This document shows, one piece after another, positions 43,677-52,631 of a stretch of 64,000 nt of DNA. How positions within the stretch are numbered: position 1 is the first letter of the stretch; every line of letters begins with the position of its first letter. The notes beneath the pieces are model-generated. The model did no database searches. It worked only from the letters and a program-made list of their open reading frames with translations, and was not told where the DNA came from. Source of the DNA: CAYPJE01 sp964410945 (GTDB lineage Bacteria > Fidelibacterota > Marinisomatia > Marinisomatales > TCS56); assembly GCA_964410945.1 (NCBI GenBank), contig CAYPJE010000015.1, positions 1 through 64,000 of the forward strand, in the 5' to 3' direction. A program made the translations under genes and the position numbers.

Positions 43677-44431
43677 AAAACAAGCGGTTAAAACGGCGAC
43701 CAATTCCTAAGAGTTTTATCCCGAATATTTTTACAATGATCAATATGTTCCTGGGATTTACGGCCATTATTTTCCTTCTGAACGGGCACCAGATCTGGGC
43801 CTGTTGGCTGATCCTGTGGGCCATGGGTTTCGATGCCATCGATGGAAAAACCGCACGTAAACTTGGCATATCAAATCAATTCGGGACTGAATTCGATTCA
43901 TTCGCCGATACCGTCTCATTTGGTGTATTTCCCTCCTTACTGGTATATACGTTGTATGGTCATGGTCTGCCACCGCTGGTGGGAGAATTCATCAGTTTTT
44001 TTCCCCTGCTATTTGGAACAATCAGGTTGGCCCGGTTCAACCTTCTCCAGTCAAACCCAAAGCCATATTATACCGGGTTGACTACACCACTCAGTACGGT
44101 AATGATCGTCAGTTATGTATTATTCAGCTATTATTTAAACGGCCGGTTCGGTGATCCGCGGATTGCGTTACCAATGACTGTGGCACTTAGTTTTCTCATG
44201 ATCAGCCGGGTGCGATTTGCCAAATTCCCTGCCTTTACGCTGAAAATGGGACGCTCCAACAACCTGCGTCTGATGGGTGTGGCAATTCTGATGGTTTCCA
44301 TTCTGATCTGGAGAGGCCTGATCCTGTTTCCCTTATTTGCCATGTACCTGTCATGGAGTATCCTCAATTGGATTCTCGACCACGACCGGTTAGAGGACGA
44401 AGTAATACTAGGGGCGAACGGCGATGAATAA
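43673..44431 (+). CDS. pssA: CDP-diacylglycerol-serine O-phosphatidyltransferase
   Basis: PssA makes phosphatidylserine, the substrate of Psd encoded just upstream. The 252-residue membrane enzyme has the complete CDP-alcohol phosphotransferase motif with D54, D57, G58, A61, R62, G71, D75 and D79, plus several membrane helices. The psd-pssA pair supplies the phosphatidylethanolamine branch of lipid synthesis. Confidence 0.95.
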   Translation: MKNKRLKRRPIPKSFIPNIFTMINMFLGFTAIIFLLNGHQIWACWLILWAMGFDAIDGKTARKLGISNQFGTEFDSFADTVSFGVFPSLLVYTLYGHGLPPLVGEFISFFPLLFGTIRLARFNLLQSNPKPYYTGLTTPLSTVMIVSYVLFSYYLNGRFGDPRIALPMTVALSFLMISRVRFAKFPAFTLKMGRSNNLRLMGVAILMVSILIWRGLILFPLFAMYLSWSILNWILDHDRLEDEVILGANGDE

Positions 44432-44714
44432 AAGATCGATAGCCATTATCTTTTTAACCCTGTTTTTCGGTGCCATGTTAGGTACCCTGGTAGGCCATGT
44501 ACTCGGCCTGGTCTTGCCTGAGGGTGTCGTGCGGAATTTCTTCCTGTTTGATTTCATTGATTTCAATCTGGCCGGTGTGCTGGGTAATGATACGGGTGTT
44601 ATTACCCTGAATCTTATTATGTTTTCGATCAGTTTTGGATTGACGTTGAATTTCAATGTTGCCAGCGTGATAGGGCTGGCGACCGCCTATTATTTTCTGC
44701 GTTATTTCCGCTAG
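44424..44714 (+). CDS. DUF4321-family small membrane protein
   Basis: This 96-residue protein has two or three hydrophobic helices and the pattern 'FFGAMLGTLVGHVLGLVLPEGVVRNFFL', characteristic of DUF4321. The function is unknown. It overlaps pssA by 8 bases. Its TAG lies on the same CTAG tetranucleotide as the stop of the convergent HAD gene. Confidence 0.75.
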   Translation: MNKRSIAIIFLTLFFGAMLGTLVGHVLGLVLPEGVVRNFFLFDFIDFNLAGVLGNDTGVITLNLIMFSISFGLTLNFNVASVIGLATAYYFLRYFR

Positions 44715-45403
44715 TAATAACAATTCAGATCTGATATAATTGTTGCTATATCCTGTGGTTTTTCGGCGATGTAGTCGGCCCCGGCAGCTTCCAATTCTGT
44801 AACACTCCGGAAACCCCATTTTACCCCGATTGTCAGCATGCCGGCGCGTTGACCGGTAAAAATATCAATATCAGAATCACCACAGAAAATGAAATTTTCA
44901 GGGGCGATTTTCAATTGCCGGGTTATTTCAATCGCTTGAGCTGGATCGGGTTTATTGGGGAAACCAGGCCGGGCTCCGATAAGCGGATTGAAATCCCAGC
45001 CATTTAGGAAGTGTGACACAAATTCTTCAGCAAATAATTGTGGTTTGTTGGAAAGAATTGAGAAATGCAGGTCCCACTCTGCAAGTTTAGTCAATGTTGT
45101 ATTAATACCCGGGTAGGGACCACCATGTTTGCGCCATAGTAATGAATATTGATGCCGCATTGACTGCAGGGTTTGATCGATTTGCTGTGGATTTATCATC
45201 TCCCTGGGCAGAGCCCTTTTTACCAGCACCTCTATACCGGCTCCCACAAATTGTTTATACGCTTCTGTTGGGTGGGTGGGAAGATTCTGCAATAATAGTA
45301 CCTGATTCATAGCCTCCGCAATACCACTTAACGAATCGATCAGGGTACCGTCCAGGTCAAATATTATCGCCTTTATCCTGTTGTCCATGGCTTGCATTAT
45401 CAA
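44711..45403 (-). CDS. HAD-family phosphatase, phosphoglycolate phosphatase-like
   Basis: The 230-residue HAD hydrolase has the nucleophile/acid pair in 'IIFDLDGTLIDS' (D16, D18), a cap domain, 'SNKPQLF' (motif 2), and 'FCGDSDIDIFTGQRAGM' (motif 4). It resembles Gph, which clears 2-phosphoglycolate, but related enzymes such as pyrophosphatase PpaX cannot be excluded. A second ATG at 45388 is an alternative start. It is the only minus-strand gene in this half of the window. Confidence 0.85.
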   Translation of the reverse strand: MIMQAMDNRIKAIIFDLDGTLIDSLSGIAEAMNQVLLLQNLPTHPTEAYKQFVGAGIEVLVKRALPREMINPQQIDQTLQSMRHQYSLLWRKHGGPYPGINTTLTKLAEWDLHFSILSNKPQLFAEEFVSHFLNGWDFNPLIGARPGFPNKPDPAQAIEITRQLKIAPENFIFCGDSDIDIFTGQRAGMLTIGVKWGFRSVTELEAAGADYIAEKPQDIATIISDLNCYY

Positions 45404-45480
45404 TCATATTTTATGGGCTAATCTAATGAAGTTAGTGTAAATTTCAGTTGATTAGTAAAAAATATTTGGAGAGATAATCC

Positions 45481-45702
45481 ATGCCGAATTATGATATCGT
45501 CTTAGCTGGAATGCCCGGTGGTTGGGAACTTATCTTAATATTCCTGGTGGTTTTAATTCTTTTTGGTGCCAAGCGGTTGCCGGAACTGGCCCGCGGGCTC
45601 GGACAGAGTATCCGTGAATTCAAGGGTGCTGTCGATGGCGTTCAGAAAGAAATCAAGGATGCCACCGACCTGGAAGATAAAAAAGAAAACAAAGAAGAGT
45701 AA
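45481..45702 (+). CDS. tatA: Sec-independent translocase protein TatA
   Basis: This 73-residue protein has the TatA layout: one N-terminal membrane helix (GGWELILIFLVVLILFG), the hinge 'AKRLPELARGLGQSIREFK' amphipathic helix, and a charged tail. GGAGAG lies about 8 bases before the ATG. No tatC follows, so the other translocase genes are elsewhere. Confidence 0.93.
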   Translation: MPNYDIVLAGMPGGWELILIFLVVLILFGAKRLPELARGLGQSIREFKGAVDGVQKEIKDATDLEDKKENKEE

Positions 45703-45717
45703 GACCTACATTAACTT

Positions 45718-45739
45718 ATCGATTGGAATCTGAATCGAT
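45718..45739. terminator. Possible terminator hairpin after tatA
   Basis: ATCGATT (45718-45724) is perfectly inverted at 45733-45739 (AATCGAT) with an 8-base loop. No T run follows, so termination is uncertain. The remaining bases to 45943 are AT-rich and show no gene; they must contain the bat operon promoter. Confidence 0.3.
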
Positions 45740-45943
45740 TTAATTATCAGCATTCATATAGTCGCCCGTGATGGGGTAGCTTGGAATTATATTCGATTGC
45801 AGTATATGGTGTGAAACAATTATTTGATATTATCGTAATAATCACAGCCCATTAAATTGATTAATCAAATATTTCAAACCAGACTGGATAATATTAATTA
45901 AGTGTGAAAGAAGCGGGGAAAACCGCTTAGTTAAATAGAACTG

Positions 45944-46936
45944 ATGATTAGATTTGCCAACCCGGAATTACTGCTGTTATTGATTGTCATACCGGTTATC
46001 TGGTGGTGGTTTATACATTCCGGTAGCCATCGGGAAGGTACATTCAGAATATCATCGGCTGAACTGTTCAGACAGCATTTCAGGCGTCGGGGAGTATTCA
46101 AAGCACGTTTACTGAGATTGCTGCAATTGGTTGTGATCGGCCTGATAATAATTGCTTTGGCTCGTCCGCGGATCGTTGATCGTTTAAGTGATACCAAAGT
46201 CGATGTAGTGGATATTGTGCTGGTACTTGATATCAGCAGCAGCATGCTGGCCCAGGACTTTCAGCCCAACCGGTTGGAAGCAGTAAAGACCACCGCTCTG
46301 GATTTTATCGCTAACCGTCCGGCCGACCGGATCGGAATTCTGGTGTTTGCCAAGGAAACCTTTGTCCAGTGCCCGCTGACCGTTGATAAAGATGTATTAA
46401 GTTCGCTGGTGAATGAAATTACCGTGGCCGAAAAATCCTATGACGGCACAGCCATCGGAATGGCGATAGCCAATGCCACCAACCGTTTGCGGAACAGTCC
46501 CGCCGCCGGCAAGGTGATGATCCTGTTGTCAGATGGAAGTAATAACTCCGGAGAGCTTGATCCCCTGACGGCAGCCGAGCTGGCTAATCAATTCGGGATA
46601 AAAATTTATACGGTTGGCGCCGGGCGGCAGGGTACGGCACCTTATCCTGTAACCGATCCGATATTTGGGAACCGTGTTATGCAGGTCGAGGTCGATATGG
46701 ATGAACCTACCCTGCGCGAAATTGCCCGTATGACCGGTGGCCGGTATTTCAGGGCTGAGAATGAAGCCACGCTGGTGGAAGTCTACCAGCAGATAGACCA
46801 ACTGGAACGGACGGAAATCAGAGTCCGGGAATATACCGAATACCATGAATTATTCGGTTGGGTATTGATCCCTGCTCTATTGTTGGGTCTGGCCTATGAA
46901 TCAACTGATCGATTGTTCTTCAGGAAACGGACATGA
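45944..46936 (+). CDS. batA: BatA-like von Willebrand factor A membrane protein
   Basis: The 330-residue protein has two N-terminal membrane helices, a VWA domain with the MIDAS motif in 'VLDISSSMLAQD' and a C-terminal membrane helix. This is the BatA layout of the Bacteroides aerotolerance operon. It overlaps the next VWA gene by 4 bases. Bat proteins are thought to form an envelope complex linked to MoxR ATPases and oxidative-stress tolerance; no moxR gene is adjacent here. Confidence 0.88.
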   Translation: MIRFANPELLLLLIVIPVIWWWFIHSGSHREGTFRISSAELFRQHFRRRGVFKARLLRLLQLVVIGLIIIALARPRIVDRLSDTKVDVVDIVLVLDISSSMLAQDFQPNRLEAVKTTALDFIANRPADRIGILVFAKETFVQCPLTVDKDVLSSLVNEITVAEKSYDGTAIGMAIANATNRLRNSPAAGKVMILLSDGSNNSGELDPLTAAELANQFGIKIYTVGAGRQGTAPYPVTDPIFGNRVMQVEVDMDEPTLREIARMTGGRYFRAENEATLVEVYQQIDQLERTEIRVREYTEYHELFGWVLIPALLLGLAYESTDRLFFRKRT

Positions 46937-47961
46937 TCGATTTCAGGTATCCCGCAGCATTGTACCTGTATTTGCCGATTCTTATTCTCTGGCTTGGCTG
47001 GTATTGGCGTTACCGGAATCGGAAGTCAGTTTTCCAAAATATATCTCCTGCGTTGGAAGCAAACCTGTTTAACCGTCTCTCCGTTTCAAATCGGATTTGG
47101 AAGCGGCGTCTTGGTTCAATTGGACTGATTATTCTGGTCTTTGCGGCTTCCGGTCCCCAGATTGGCAAACATCTTAAACCTGTGGAGCGCAAGGGTGTCG
47201 ATCTGGTCTTTGCCCTGGATGTTTCCAGCAGTATGGAGGCAGAAGATGTGAAACCAAGCCGGCTGGCCAAGGCCAAATTTGAAATCTCCCAGATGATAAG
47301 AGAATTGGCCGGTGACCGGGTTGGGCTGATTGTATTTGCCGGTACCAGCAACTTATATTTGCCGCTGACCAGTGATTACGAAGCGGCGCAACTCTTTCTT
47401 GATGCCGTTGATACTAAGATGATTCCCACTCAGGGAACCGATTTAAGCACAGCTTTGAACACGGCTTTGAGTGCCTTTCCCGATGAAACGGAAAAATACC
47501 GTGTACTGGTGCTGATCAGTGATGGGGAAGACCACCAGGGGGAAGCGATTAAAGTGGCCGAAGGGGCAGCTAAGTCGGGAATTATCGTCCATACGATCGG
47601 TGTAGGAACAGTAACTGGTTCCCTGATTCCAATTGATAATGGTGAGGGAAAACGCAGTGAATACAAACGCGACCTGCAAGGGCATCTGATAACATCCAGT
47701 TTGAATGAAAGAATTCTGGAGGACATTGCTCAGGCCGGTGATGGCAAGTATATGCGATTTGATAATCGCTATGCCAATTACCAGTTGTTGCTGGCTGAGA
47801 TCAACAGTATGGAGAAGCGAACGATCAAGACCCACGAGTATGCCCAGTTTGAGGATCGGTATCAATTGTTCTCTTTCTTTGCATTGCTATTCTTCCTGGC
47901 GGCTTTTCTGATGCCCACCCGGCGGAAAAGCGATGAAACCTGGCGAGGTAGAATTGTCTAG
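46933..47961 (+). CDS. batB: BatB-like von Willebrand factor A membrane protein
   Basis: This is a paralogue of the preceding protein, with 342 residues: N-terminal membrane helices, MIDAS 'ALDVSSSMEAEDVKPSRL', and a terminal membrane helix near 'FFALLFFLAAFLMP'. Tandem batA-batB is typical. It overlaps the batC gene by 29 bases. Confidence 0.88.
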   Translation: MIDFRYPAALYLYLPILILWLGWYWRYRNRKSVFQNISPALEANLFNRLSVSNRIWKRRLGSIGLIILVFAASGPQIGKHLKPVERKGVDLVFALDVSSSMEAEDVKPSRLAKAKFEISQMIRELAGDRVGLIVFAGTSNLYLPLTSDYEAAQLFLDAVDTKMIPTQGTDLSTALNTALSAFPDETEKYRVLVLISDGEDHQGEAIKVAEGAAKSGIIVHTIGVGTVTGSLIPIDNGEGKRSEYKRDLQGHLITSSLNERILEDIAQAGDGKYMRFDNRYANYQLLLAEINSMEKRTIKTHEYAQFEDRYQLFSFFALLFFLAAFLMPTRRKSDETWRGRIV

Positions 47962-48757
47962 ACTATCAGTTATATTTCTCCTGGTAGCAGGGCTGGTCTC
48001 CAATCTGCTGGCCGTCGATCAGGGAAACCGCTATTTCTGGCATAAGGACTATCCCAATGCCCGCCAGTATTACGAGAATATTTTGGCTAAATCACCTGAC
48101 AATCATTCGGCGCAATATGGACTGGGTGCTACCGCATTTCAACAGCAGGAATATGAACAGGCCCGCAAGGCCTTTGAACAGGCCCTGAATACAGCTGATC
48201 CGGAGTTGAAAGCGAAAGCTTTTTACAATATGGGGAATACGCTCTACCAGCAGCAACGCTACGAGGAGAGCCTGGCCTTTTACCGCAAAGCCCTTGAGCT
48301 GGATCCTTCTGATTTGGATACTAAATACAACTATGAGCTGCTTCGCCAGACGATGGAACAACAACAGGAGCAGAACCAGGATCAGAAGAACCAGGATAAG
48401 CAGGACAAGAATCAGGATAAGCAGGACAAGAATCAGGATAAGGATCAGCAGGAGCAACAGCAATCAGATAATCAACAAGATAAATCGGATCAATCACAGG
48501 AGCCGCAGTCCCAGCAGGATCAAAATAATCAGGAACAACAGCAGGAGCAGCAAAACCAGGAAAAGGCTGAGGATGAGGGTGAGGCGAAGGAAGAACAGGA
48601 ACAGCAGGCTCAACCACAACCAGTGAATGAAGAACAGAAGGCCGAGGAAAAGGAAAATGCTGAGGCTGTCCTGAATGCCATGAAAAATGATGAGAAAATT
48701 TATATGAAACGCCAGATGGCAAAAACCAAATCCAAAAAACTTGAGAAGGATTGGTAA
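47933..48757 (+). CDS. batC: BatC-like TPR protein with glutamine-rich charged tail
   Basis: The 274-residue protein has a signal peptide, then about three TPR units ('AQYGLGATAFQQQEYEQARKAF', 'AFYNMGNTLYQQQRYEESLAFY'). From residue about 140 it becomes a low-complexity tail dominated by Gln, Lys, Asp, Asn and Glu. The TPR-plus-charged-tail form fits BatC. The tail is partly encoded by an in-frame 21-base tandem repeat. It likely acts as a periplasmic protein-binding scaffold. Confidence 0.82.
   Translation: MKPGEVELSRLSVIFLLVAGLVSNLLAVDQGNRYFWHKDYPNARQYYENILAKSPDNHSAQYGLGATAFQQQEYEQARKAFEQALNTADPELKAKAFYNMGNTLYQQQRYEESLAFYRKALELDPSDLDTKYNYELLRQTMEQQQEQNQDQKNQDKQDKNQDKQDKNQDKDQQEQQQSDNQQDKSDQSQEPQSQQDQNNQEQQQEQQNQEKAEDEGEAKEEQEQQAQPQPVNEEQKAEEKENAEAVLNAMKNDEKIYMKRQMAKTKSKKLEKDW
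48391..48443 (+). repeat. 21-base tandem repeat inside batC
   Basis: The unit (C/T)CAGGATAAGCAGGACAAGAA occurs at 48391-48411 and 48412-48432, with a partial third copy to 48443. Each unit encodes seven residues (QDKQDKN), so length change by slippage keeps the reading frame. Confidence 0.8.
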
Positions 48758-48784
48758 ATTATTTCCATCGGGGATTGTAATTTT

Positions 48785-50548
48785 ATGGGTATGAAGCGCC
48801 TGAATTGGATAAACCGGCAAAACGTAATTATGGTAATGATTTTATTAGTGCCGGCCTTTGCATTTTCCGTCCAGGTGACCGCAACTGTTGACGCCAATCG
48901 TCTGGCACCAAATGAAACCTTTATCTTGCGGGTCGAAGCTCAGGATGCCAAAGGCTTCCCTGAACCGGATATAACGCCGTTACAGGAATCGTTCACTGTG
49001 ATCAGCGGTCCGGCCCAGCAGACCAATTACCAGTGGATCAACGGTAAACAAGCCAGTTCCAAAAGTTTGACCTGGACTTTATTGCCAAATGGATCCGGTA
49101 ATATTACCATTCCGGCTCTCAGCGTGAAGATTGACCGGAAGATATTGAAAACCAAGCCAATCAATATTGTCGTTGGCAGGGAATCTGCCAGTAGTTCCGA
49201 TAGTGAATCAAACGATGAAGTATTTATTATTGCCGAATTGGACAAAGATAATATTTATTTGGGTGAGCAGGTTATTATAACCTATAAATTATATACCCGG
49301 GTCAATCTGCGAGGATTGGAGTATATCGAGCAGCCAAAGCTGGTTGGATTCTGGGTGGAGGACCTTTATTCACCATCCCAGCCCCAATTCCGGGAGGTGA
49401 GTGTTGAAGGTGTTAGCTATCAGGTGGCAACATTGTATAAAGCCGCTCTGTTCCCTACCAGGAGTGGTGAAATTAACCTGGCACCGATGATAATCCGGGC
49501 GCAGATTGAGGTACGTCGTTCCCAGCGCAGCCGCCGCTCAATGTTTGATGATTTCTTTGCCGATCCCTTCGCGGTTCAAACAGTCCAAAGGGTTGTCAGA
49601 ACCACCCCTAAAACATTGAATGTTCTTCCATACCCGTCTGGAAAGCCAGCCGATTTTGCTGGCGCGGTAGGTGTATTTACCCTTGCTTCCGCAGTCGATC
49701 AGGAGGTGGTTAATGTTAATGAAGCGATCACCTTAACTTTAAAACTCAGCGGTACCGGGAATCTGAATCTATTTGACTTGCCCGAGCTTGAATTTCCTAA
49801 CGACCTGGAAGTATTTCCTCCTACTACCGATTTCGAAAAGGAACCCTTCCGCGATGATATTTCCGGAACAAAGACCAAAGCGTACATCCTGATTCCACGT
49901 CAACCGGGGGAATTTATGCTGCCGGCCACTGAATTGTCCTATTTTGATCCCGGAAAGAAGCAATGGCAGAAGACAATTACGAAGCCAATTATTTTGGAGG
50001 TACTTAGCAGTGAAACTGCAGTTGCCGGTTCAGCAAATCTGACTAAGGAAGAAGTCGCCTTGCTAGGCAAGGACATCCGCTATTTCAAGACTGATCTGCC
50101 GGAGTGGAATTACAACAGCAACAGGATCGATGTAATAAAAATAATAATATTATATTTACTGGCCATCGCCGGTTTCAGCGGCCCGGAACTGGTTCGCCAA
50201 TTCAATACCAGTAGTCAAAATAATTTTGCCCGTAAGCGCAGCAGGAAGGCCTTGCGGATGGCATTGAAGAATCTTGGCCAGCCTGTTGATGACATTGCCG
50301 CCAGCGCAACCCAGATAATCTATCAGTATATGCAGTCTAAATTGAACCTGACCAATGCCAATCTGGATCCAATCCTGCTGGAGGGCTATCTGGAAAATAA
50401 AATTGCTGAAGACACCATAACTGAATTAGTAAAAATTCTGCATCGCTGCGATGCCGATCGGTTTGCTCCAGGTGTTGATAGCTCCGGTTCGGATATCATC
50501 ACCAGTGTTCGCAGGATACTTGAGAAAGTGGATACGGAATTGCGATGA
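48785..50548 (+). CDS. batD: BatD-like protein
   Basis: The 587-residue protein has a signal peptide, a large periplasmic part with the BatD hallmarks 'VQVTATVDANRLAPNETFILRVE', 'YLGEQVIITYKLYTR' and 'VNVNEAITLTLKLSGTGNL', and a membrane helix near residue 455 ('IKIIILYLLAIAGF') before a cytoplasmic helical tail. This matches oxygen-tolerance protein BatD. A second ATG two codons later is equally possible as the start. Confidence 0.88.
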   Translation: MGMKRLNWINRQNVIMVMILLVPAFAFSVQVTATVDANRLAPNETFILRVEAQDAKGFPEPDITPLQESFTVISGPAQQTNYQWINGKQASSKSLTWTLLPNGSGNITIPALSVKIDRKILKTKPINIVVGRESASSSDSESNDEVFIIAELDKDNIYLGEQVIITYKLYTRVNLRGLEYIEQPKLVGFWVEDLYSPSQPQFREVSVEGVSYQVATLYKAALFPTRSGEINLAPMIIRAQIEVRRSQRSRRSMFDDFFADPFAVQTVQRVVRTTPKTLNVLPYPSGKPADFAGAVGVFTLASAVDQEVVNVNEAITLTLKLSGTGNLNLFDLPELEFPNDLEVFPPTTDFEKEPFRDDISGTKTKAYILIPRQPGEFMLPATELSYFDPGKKQWQKTITKPIILEVLSSETAVAGSANLTKEEVALLGKDIRYFKTDLPEWNYNSNRIDVIKIIILYLLAIAGFSGPELVRQFNTSSQNNFARKRSRKALRMALKNLGQPVDDIAASATQIIYQYMQSKLNLTNANLDPILLEGYLENKIAEDTITELVKILHRCDADRFAPGVDSSGSDIITSVRRILEKVDTELR

Positions 50549-51297
50549 GTTCAATAAAGGTGTTATTGGTATTGACAGCATTGGCAGTCAGCGGCTGGTC
50601 GCAGATCCTTCCTGACAGTCTCTGGCAACAGGCCAATCGGGCGGTTGCAGCAGAAGATTACCAGCAAGCGATCAGTAAATATGAATCCATTCTGGCCCAG
50701 GGCTTTGAGCATGAAAATCTATATTTTAATCTTGGAAATTCTTATTACCGGCAAGATGAACTGGGTCTGGCGATCTGGGCTTATGAGAAAGGTCTGCAAT
50801 TCACACCAAGGCAGGAGGACCTGGTCTATAACCTGGCGGTAGCCAAAACGCAGATTGTAGATCGGATTGATGTTCCGGAGGGCCTGTTCTTCCTGGAATT
50901 GTATTCAGCCTTTAAAAATTCTTACACTGTTGCGAATCTTTTAGTTTTTGGAGCAATTGCCTTATTCATAGCTGCCGGCCTGTTCCTGTCAAGCCGATTA
51001 CTGGCGGTAAATAATAGAATTTTCAAATATGGATTTTCTACCGCTATTGTTATGGCGGTCCTGTTTCATCTGGTCGCACTGGATAAATACTGGGAGCTGT
51101 CTGACAAGCAGGAAGGCGTCATCATTCCGGAGATCACCGAGGCTCATTCCACGCCTTCAGGTCTGGGGAAGGTGATTTTCAAGGTTCACGAGGGTCTCAA
51201 GGTGGAAATCACCCAAAACCAGGATGACTGGCTGGAAATTATCCTTCTGGATGGTAAAAAAGGTTGGGTATATTCCGGGGCTGTCAGAATATTATGA
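50545..51297 (+). CDS. batE: BatE-like TPR and SH3-domain protein
   Basis: The 250-residue protein has a signal peptide, two TPR units ('NLYFNLGNSYYRQDELGLAIWAYEKGLQ'), two membrane helices (about 130-185), and a C-terminal bacterial SH3-like domain ('EGLKVEITQNQDDWLEIILLDGKKGWV'). This is the BatE architecture. It overlaps batD by 4 bases and the SPOR gene by 4. Confidence 0.85.
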   Translation: MSSIKVLLVLTALAVSGWSQILPDSLWQQANRAVAAEDYQQAISKYESILAQGFEHENLYFNLGNSYYRQDELGLAIWAYEKGLQFTPRQEDLVYNLAVAKTQIVDRIDVPEGLFFLELYSAFKNSYTVANLLVFGAIALFIAAGLFLSSRLLAVNNRIFKYGFSTAIVMAVLFHLVALDKYWELSDKQEGVIIPEITEAHSTPSGLGKVIFKVHEGLKVEITQNQDDWLEIILLDGKKGWVYSGAVRIL

Positions 51298-51737
51298 GAA
51301 GTTCAATACTGATTTTAACCGTGCTGGTAACAGCACTGATTGCCCAGCATCAGGACTATGATGAATCTTTCGATACATCCAATCTGAAAGAGCCCCAGCC
51401 AAGCTGGCCGATTGTGATCAATTCAGTACTGGCCGATTCGACTGTACTGGAGGGGATAATCAATGGTCCGGGTAACAATAACCAGCGGGATGGATATCGC
51501 GTGCAGGTGTTGACTACCAAAGAGGCGGAAAAGGCCGAAGAACTCAGCCAACGGTTATCAAGTATCCTGACTGATTCGGTGTATGTGACATTTGAAGTGC
51601 CGAATTATAAGGTCCGGGTGGGGAATTTTAACAGCCGCAGCGCAGCAGAGGAATTGCAGGAAGAGATCCAGCAACTGGGCTATCGTTCGGCCTGGATTAT
51701 CCGAACCAGGATAGAACCTGAACTACAGAATCAGTAA
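51294..51737 (+). CDS. SPOR-domain envelope protein
   Basis: This 147-residue protein starts at 51294 (ATGA overlap with batE), giving a signal peptide (MRSSILILTVLVTALIAQ). The C-terminal half is a SPOR domain ('RDGYRVQVLTTKEAEKAEELSQRLSS', then 'YKVRVGNFNSRSAAEELQEEIQQLGY'), which binds denuded peptidoglycan glycans at division sites. It appears to be the last member of the bat transcript. Confidence 0.85.
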   Translation: MRSSILILTVLVTALIAQHQDYDESFDTSNLKEPQPSWPIVINSVLADSTVLEGIINGPGNNNQRDGYRVQVLTTKEAEKAEELSQRLSSILTDSVYVTFEVPNYKVRVGNFNSRSAAEELQEEIQQLGYRSAWIIRTRIEPELQNQ

Positions 51738-51742
51738 CTACC

Positions 51743-51764
51743 GGAATAAATCAGATTATTCCGT
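51743..51764. terminator. Hairpin after the bat-SPOR operon
   Basis: CGGAATAA (51743-51750) pairs perfectly with TTATTCCG (51757-51764) over a 6-base loop. It lies 6 bases after the SPOR stop. No strong T run follows, so it may slow rather than end transcription. Confidence 0.4.
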
Positions 51765-51879
51765 AATAAGATTATATCGCAATTTATTATTATGCCATTC
51801 TTCAATTCCACCTTACCTACATTAGGTTGATGCGAGTAGGGCAATATGATTAACTTTATTCTTATCTGAAAGGTGAAAT

Positions 51880-52626
51880 ATGTCTGGACACAGTAAATGG
51901 TCTACTATAAAACGGAAAAAAGAAGCTACCGACCAGAAGCGCGGTAAAATTTTCACCAAACTAATCAAAGAAATTATGATTGCTGCCAAGCAGGGTGGCA
52001 GCGACGAAGAAGCTAATCCACGCTTGCGCCAGGCCATATCGGCTGCCAAGGCGGCCAACATGCCCCAGGACAATATTAAAAGAGCCATCCAGAAAGGTAC
52101 CGGGGAGTTGCCCGGACAAACTTTTGAGGAATCCACCTATGAAGGTTATGGGCCTGGTGGTGTCGCCATAATGATGGATGTAATGACCGATAATAAAAAT
52201 CGGACGGTGGCGGAAATCCGGCATCTGATTACCAAATACGGTGGAAATCTGGGGGAAAACGGCAGCGTGGCCTGGATGTTTGACCGCAAGGGTATTATTG
52301 CCGTTGAACGCGGTGATGTCGATGAGGATACCCTTTTTGAAGCAGCTCTCGAGGCAGGTGCCGAAGATTTCAACAGCGACGAGGATGATGCATATATTGT
52401 CACCACCGAACCGACGGCCCTGGTCAGTGTACGTGAAGCCCTGGAAGAGCAAGAATATACAATTGCCGCTTCCGATCTGGAGATGATACCAAAAAACACC
52501 CAGAAAGTCGAAGGCGCGGCTGCTGAAAAATTAATGACCCTGATGGAGTTGTTGGAAGACCATGATGACATTAAAAATGTGTTTTCCAATTTTGATATTG
52601 ACGAAGACCTGATTTCCGGGGAATAG
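51880..52626 (+). CDS. yebC: YebC/PmpR-family protein
   Basis: The 248-residue protein has the YebC N-terminus 'MSGHSKWSTIKRKK' and 'YEGYGPGGVAIMMDVMTDNKNRTVAEIRH'. The family was annotated as a transcriptional regulator; newer work links it to translation of proline stretches. It precedes ruvC and ruvA, a conserved neighbourhood. Confidence 0.95.
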   Translation: MSGHSKWSTIKRKKEATDQKRGKIFTKLIKEIMIAAKQGGSDEEANPRLRQAISAAKAANMPQDNIKRAIQKGTGELPGQTFEESTYEGYGPGGVAIMMDVMTDNKNRTVAEIRHLITKYGGNLGENGSVAWMFDRKGIIAVERGDVDEDTLFEAALEAGAEDFNSDEDDAYIVTTEPTALVSVREALEEQEYTIAASDLEMIPKNTQKVEGAAAEKLMTLMELLEDHDDIKNVFSNFDIDEDLISGE

Positions 52627-52631
52627 GGCAG

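Noticed and set aside
48370..48450. Short direct repeats suggesting a CRISPR-like array
   Set aside because: Units are contiguous 21-mers with no spacers, in frame within batC; it is a coding tandem repeat.
52146..52589. 147-residue minus-strand open frame
   Set aside because: Antisense shadow of yebC; Ser/Arg-rich with no motif.
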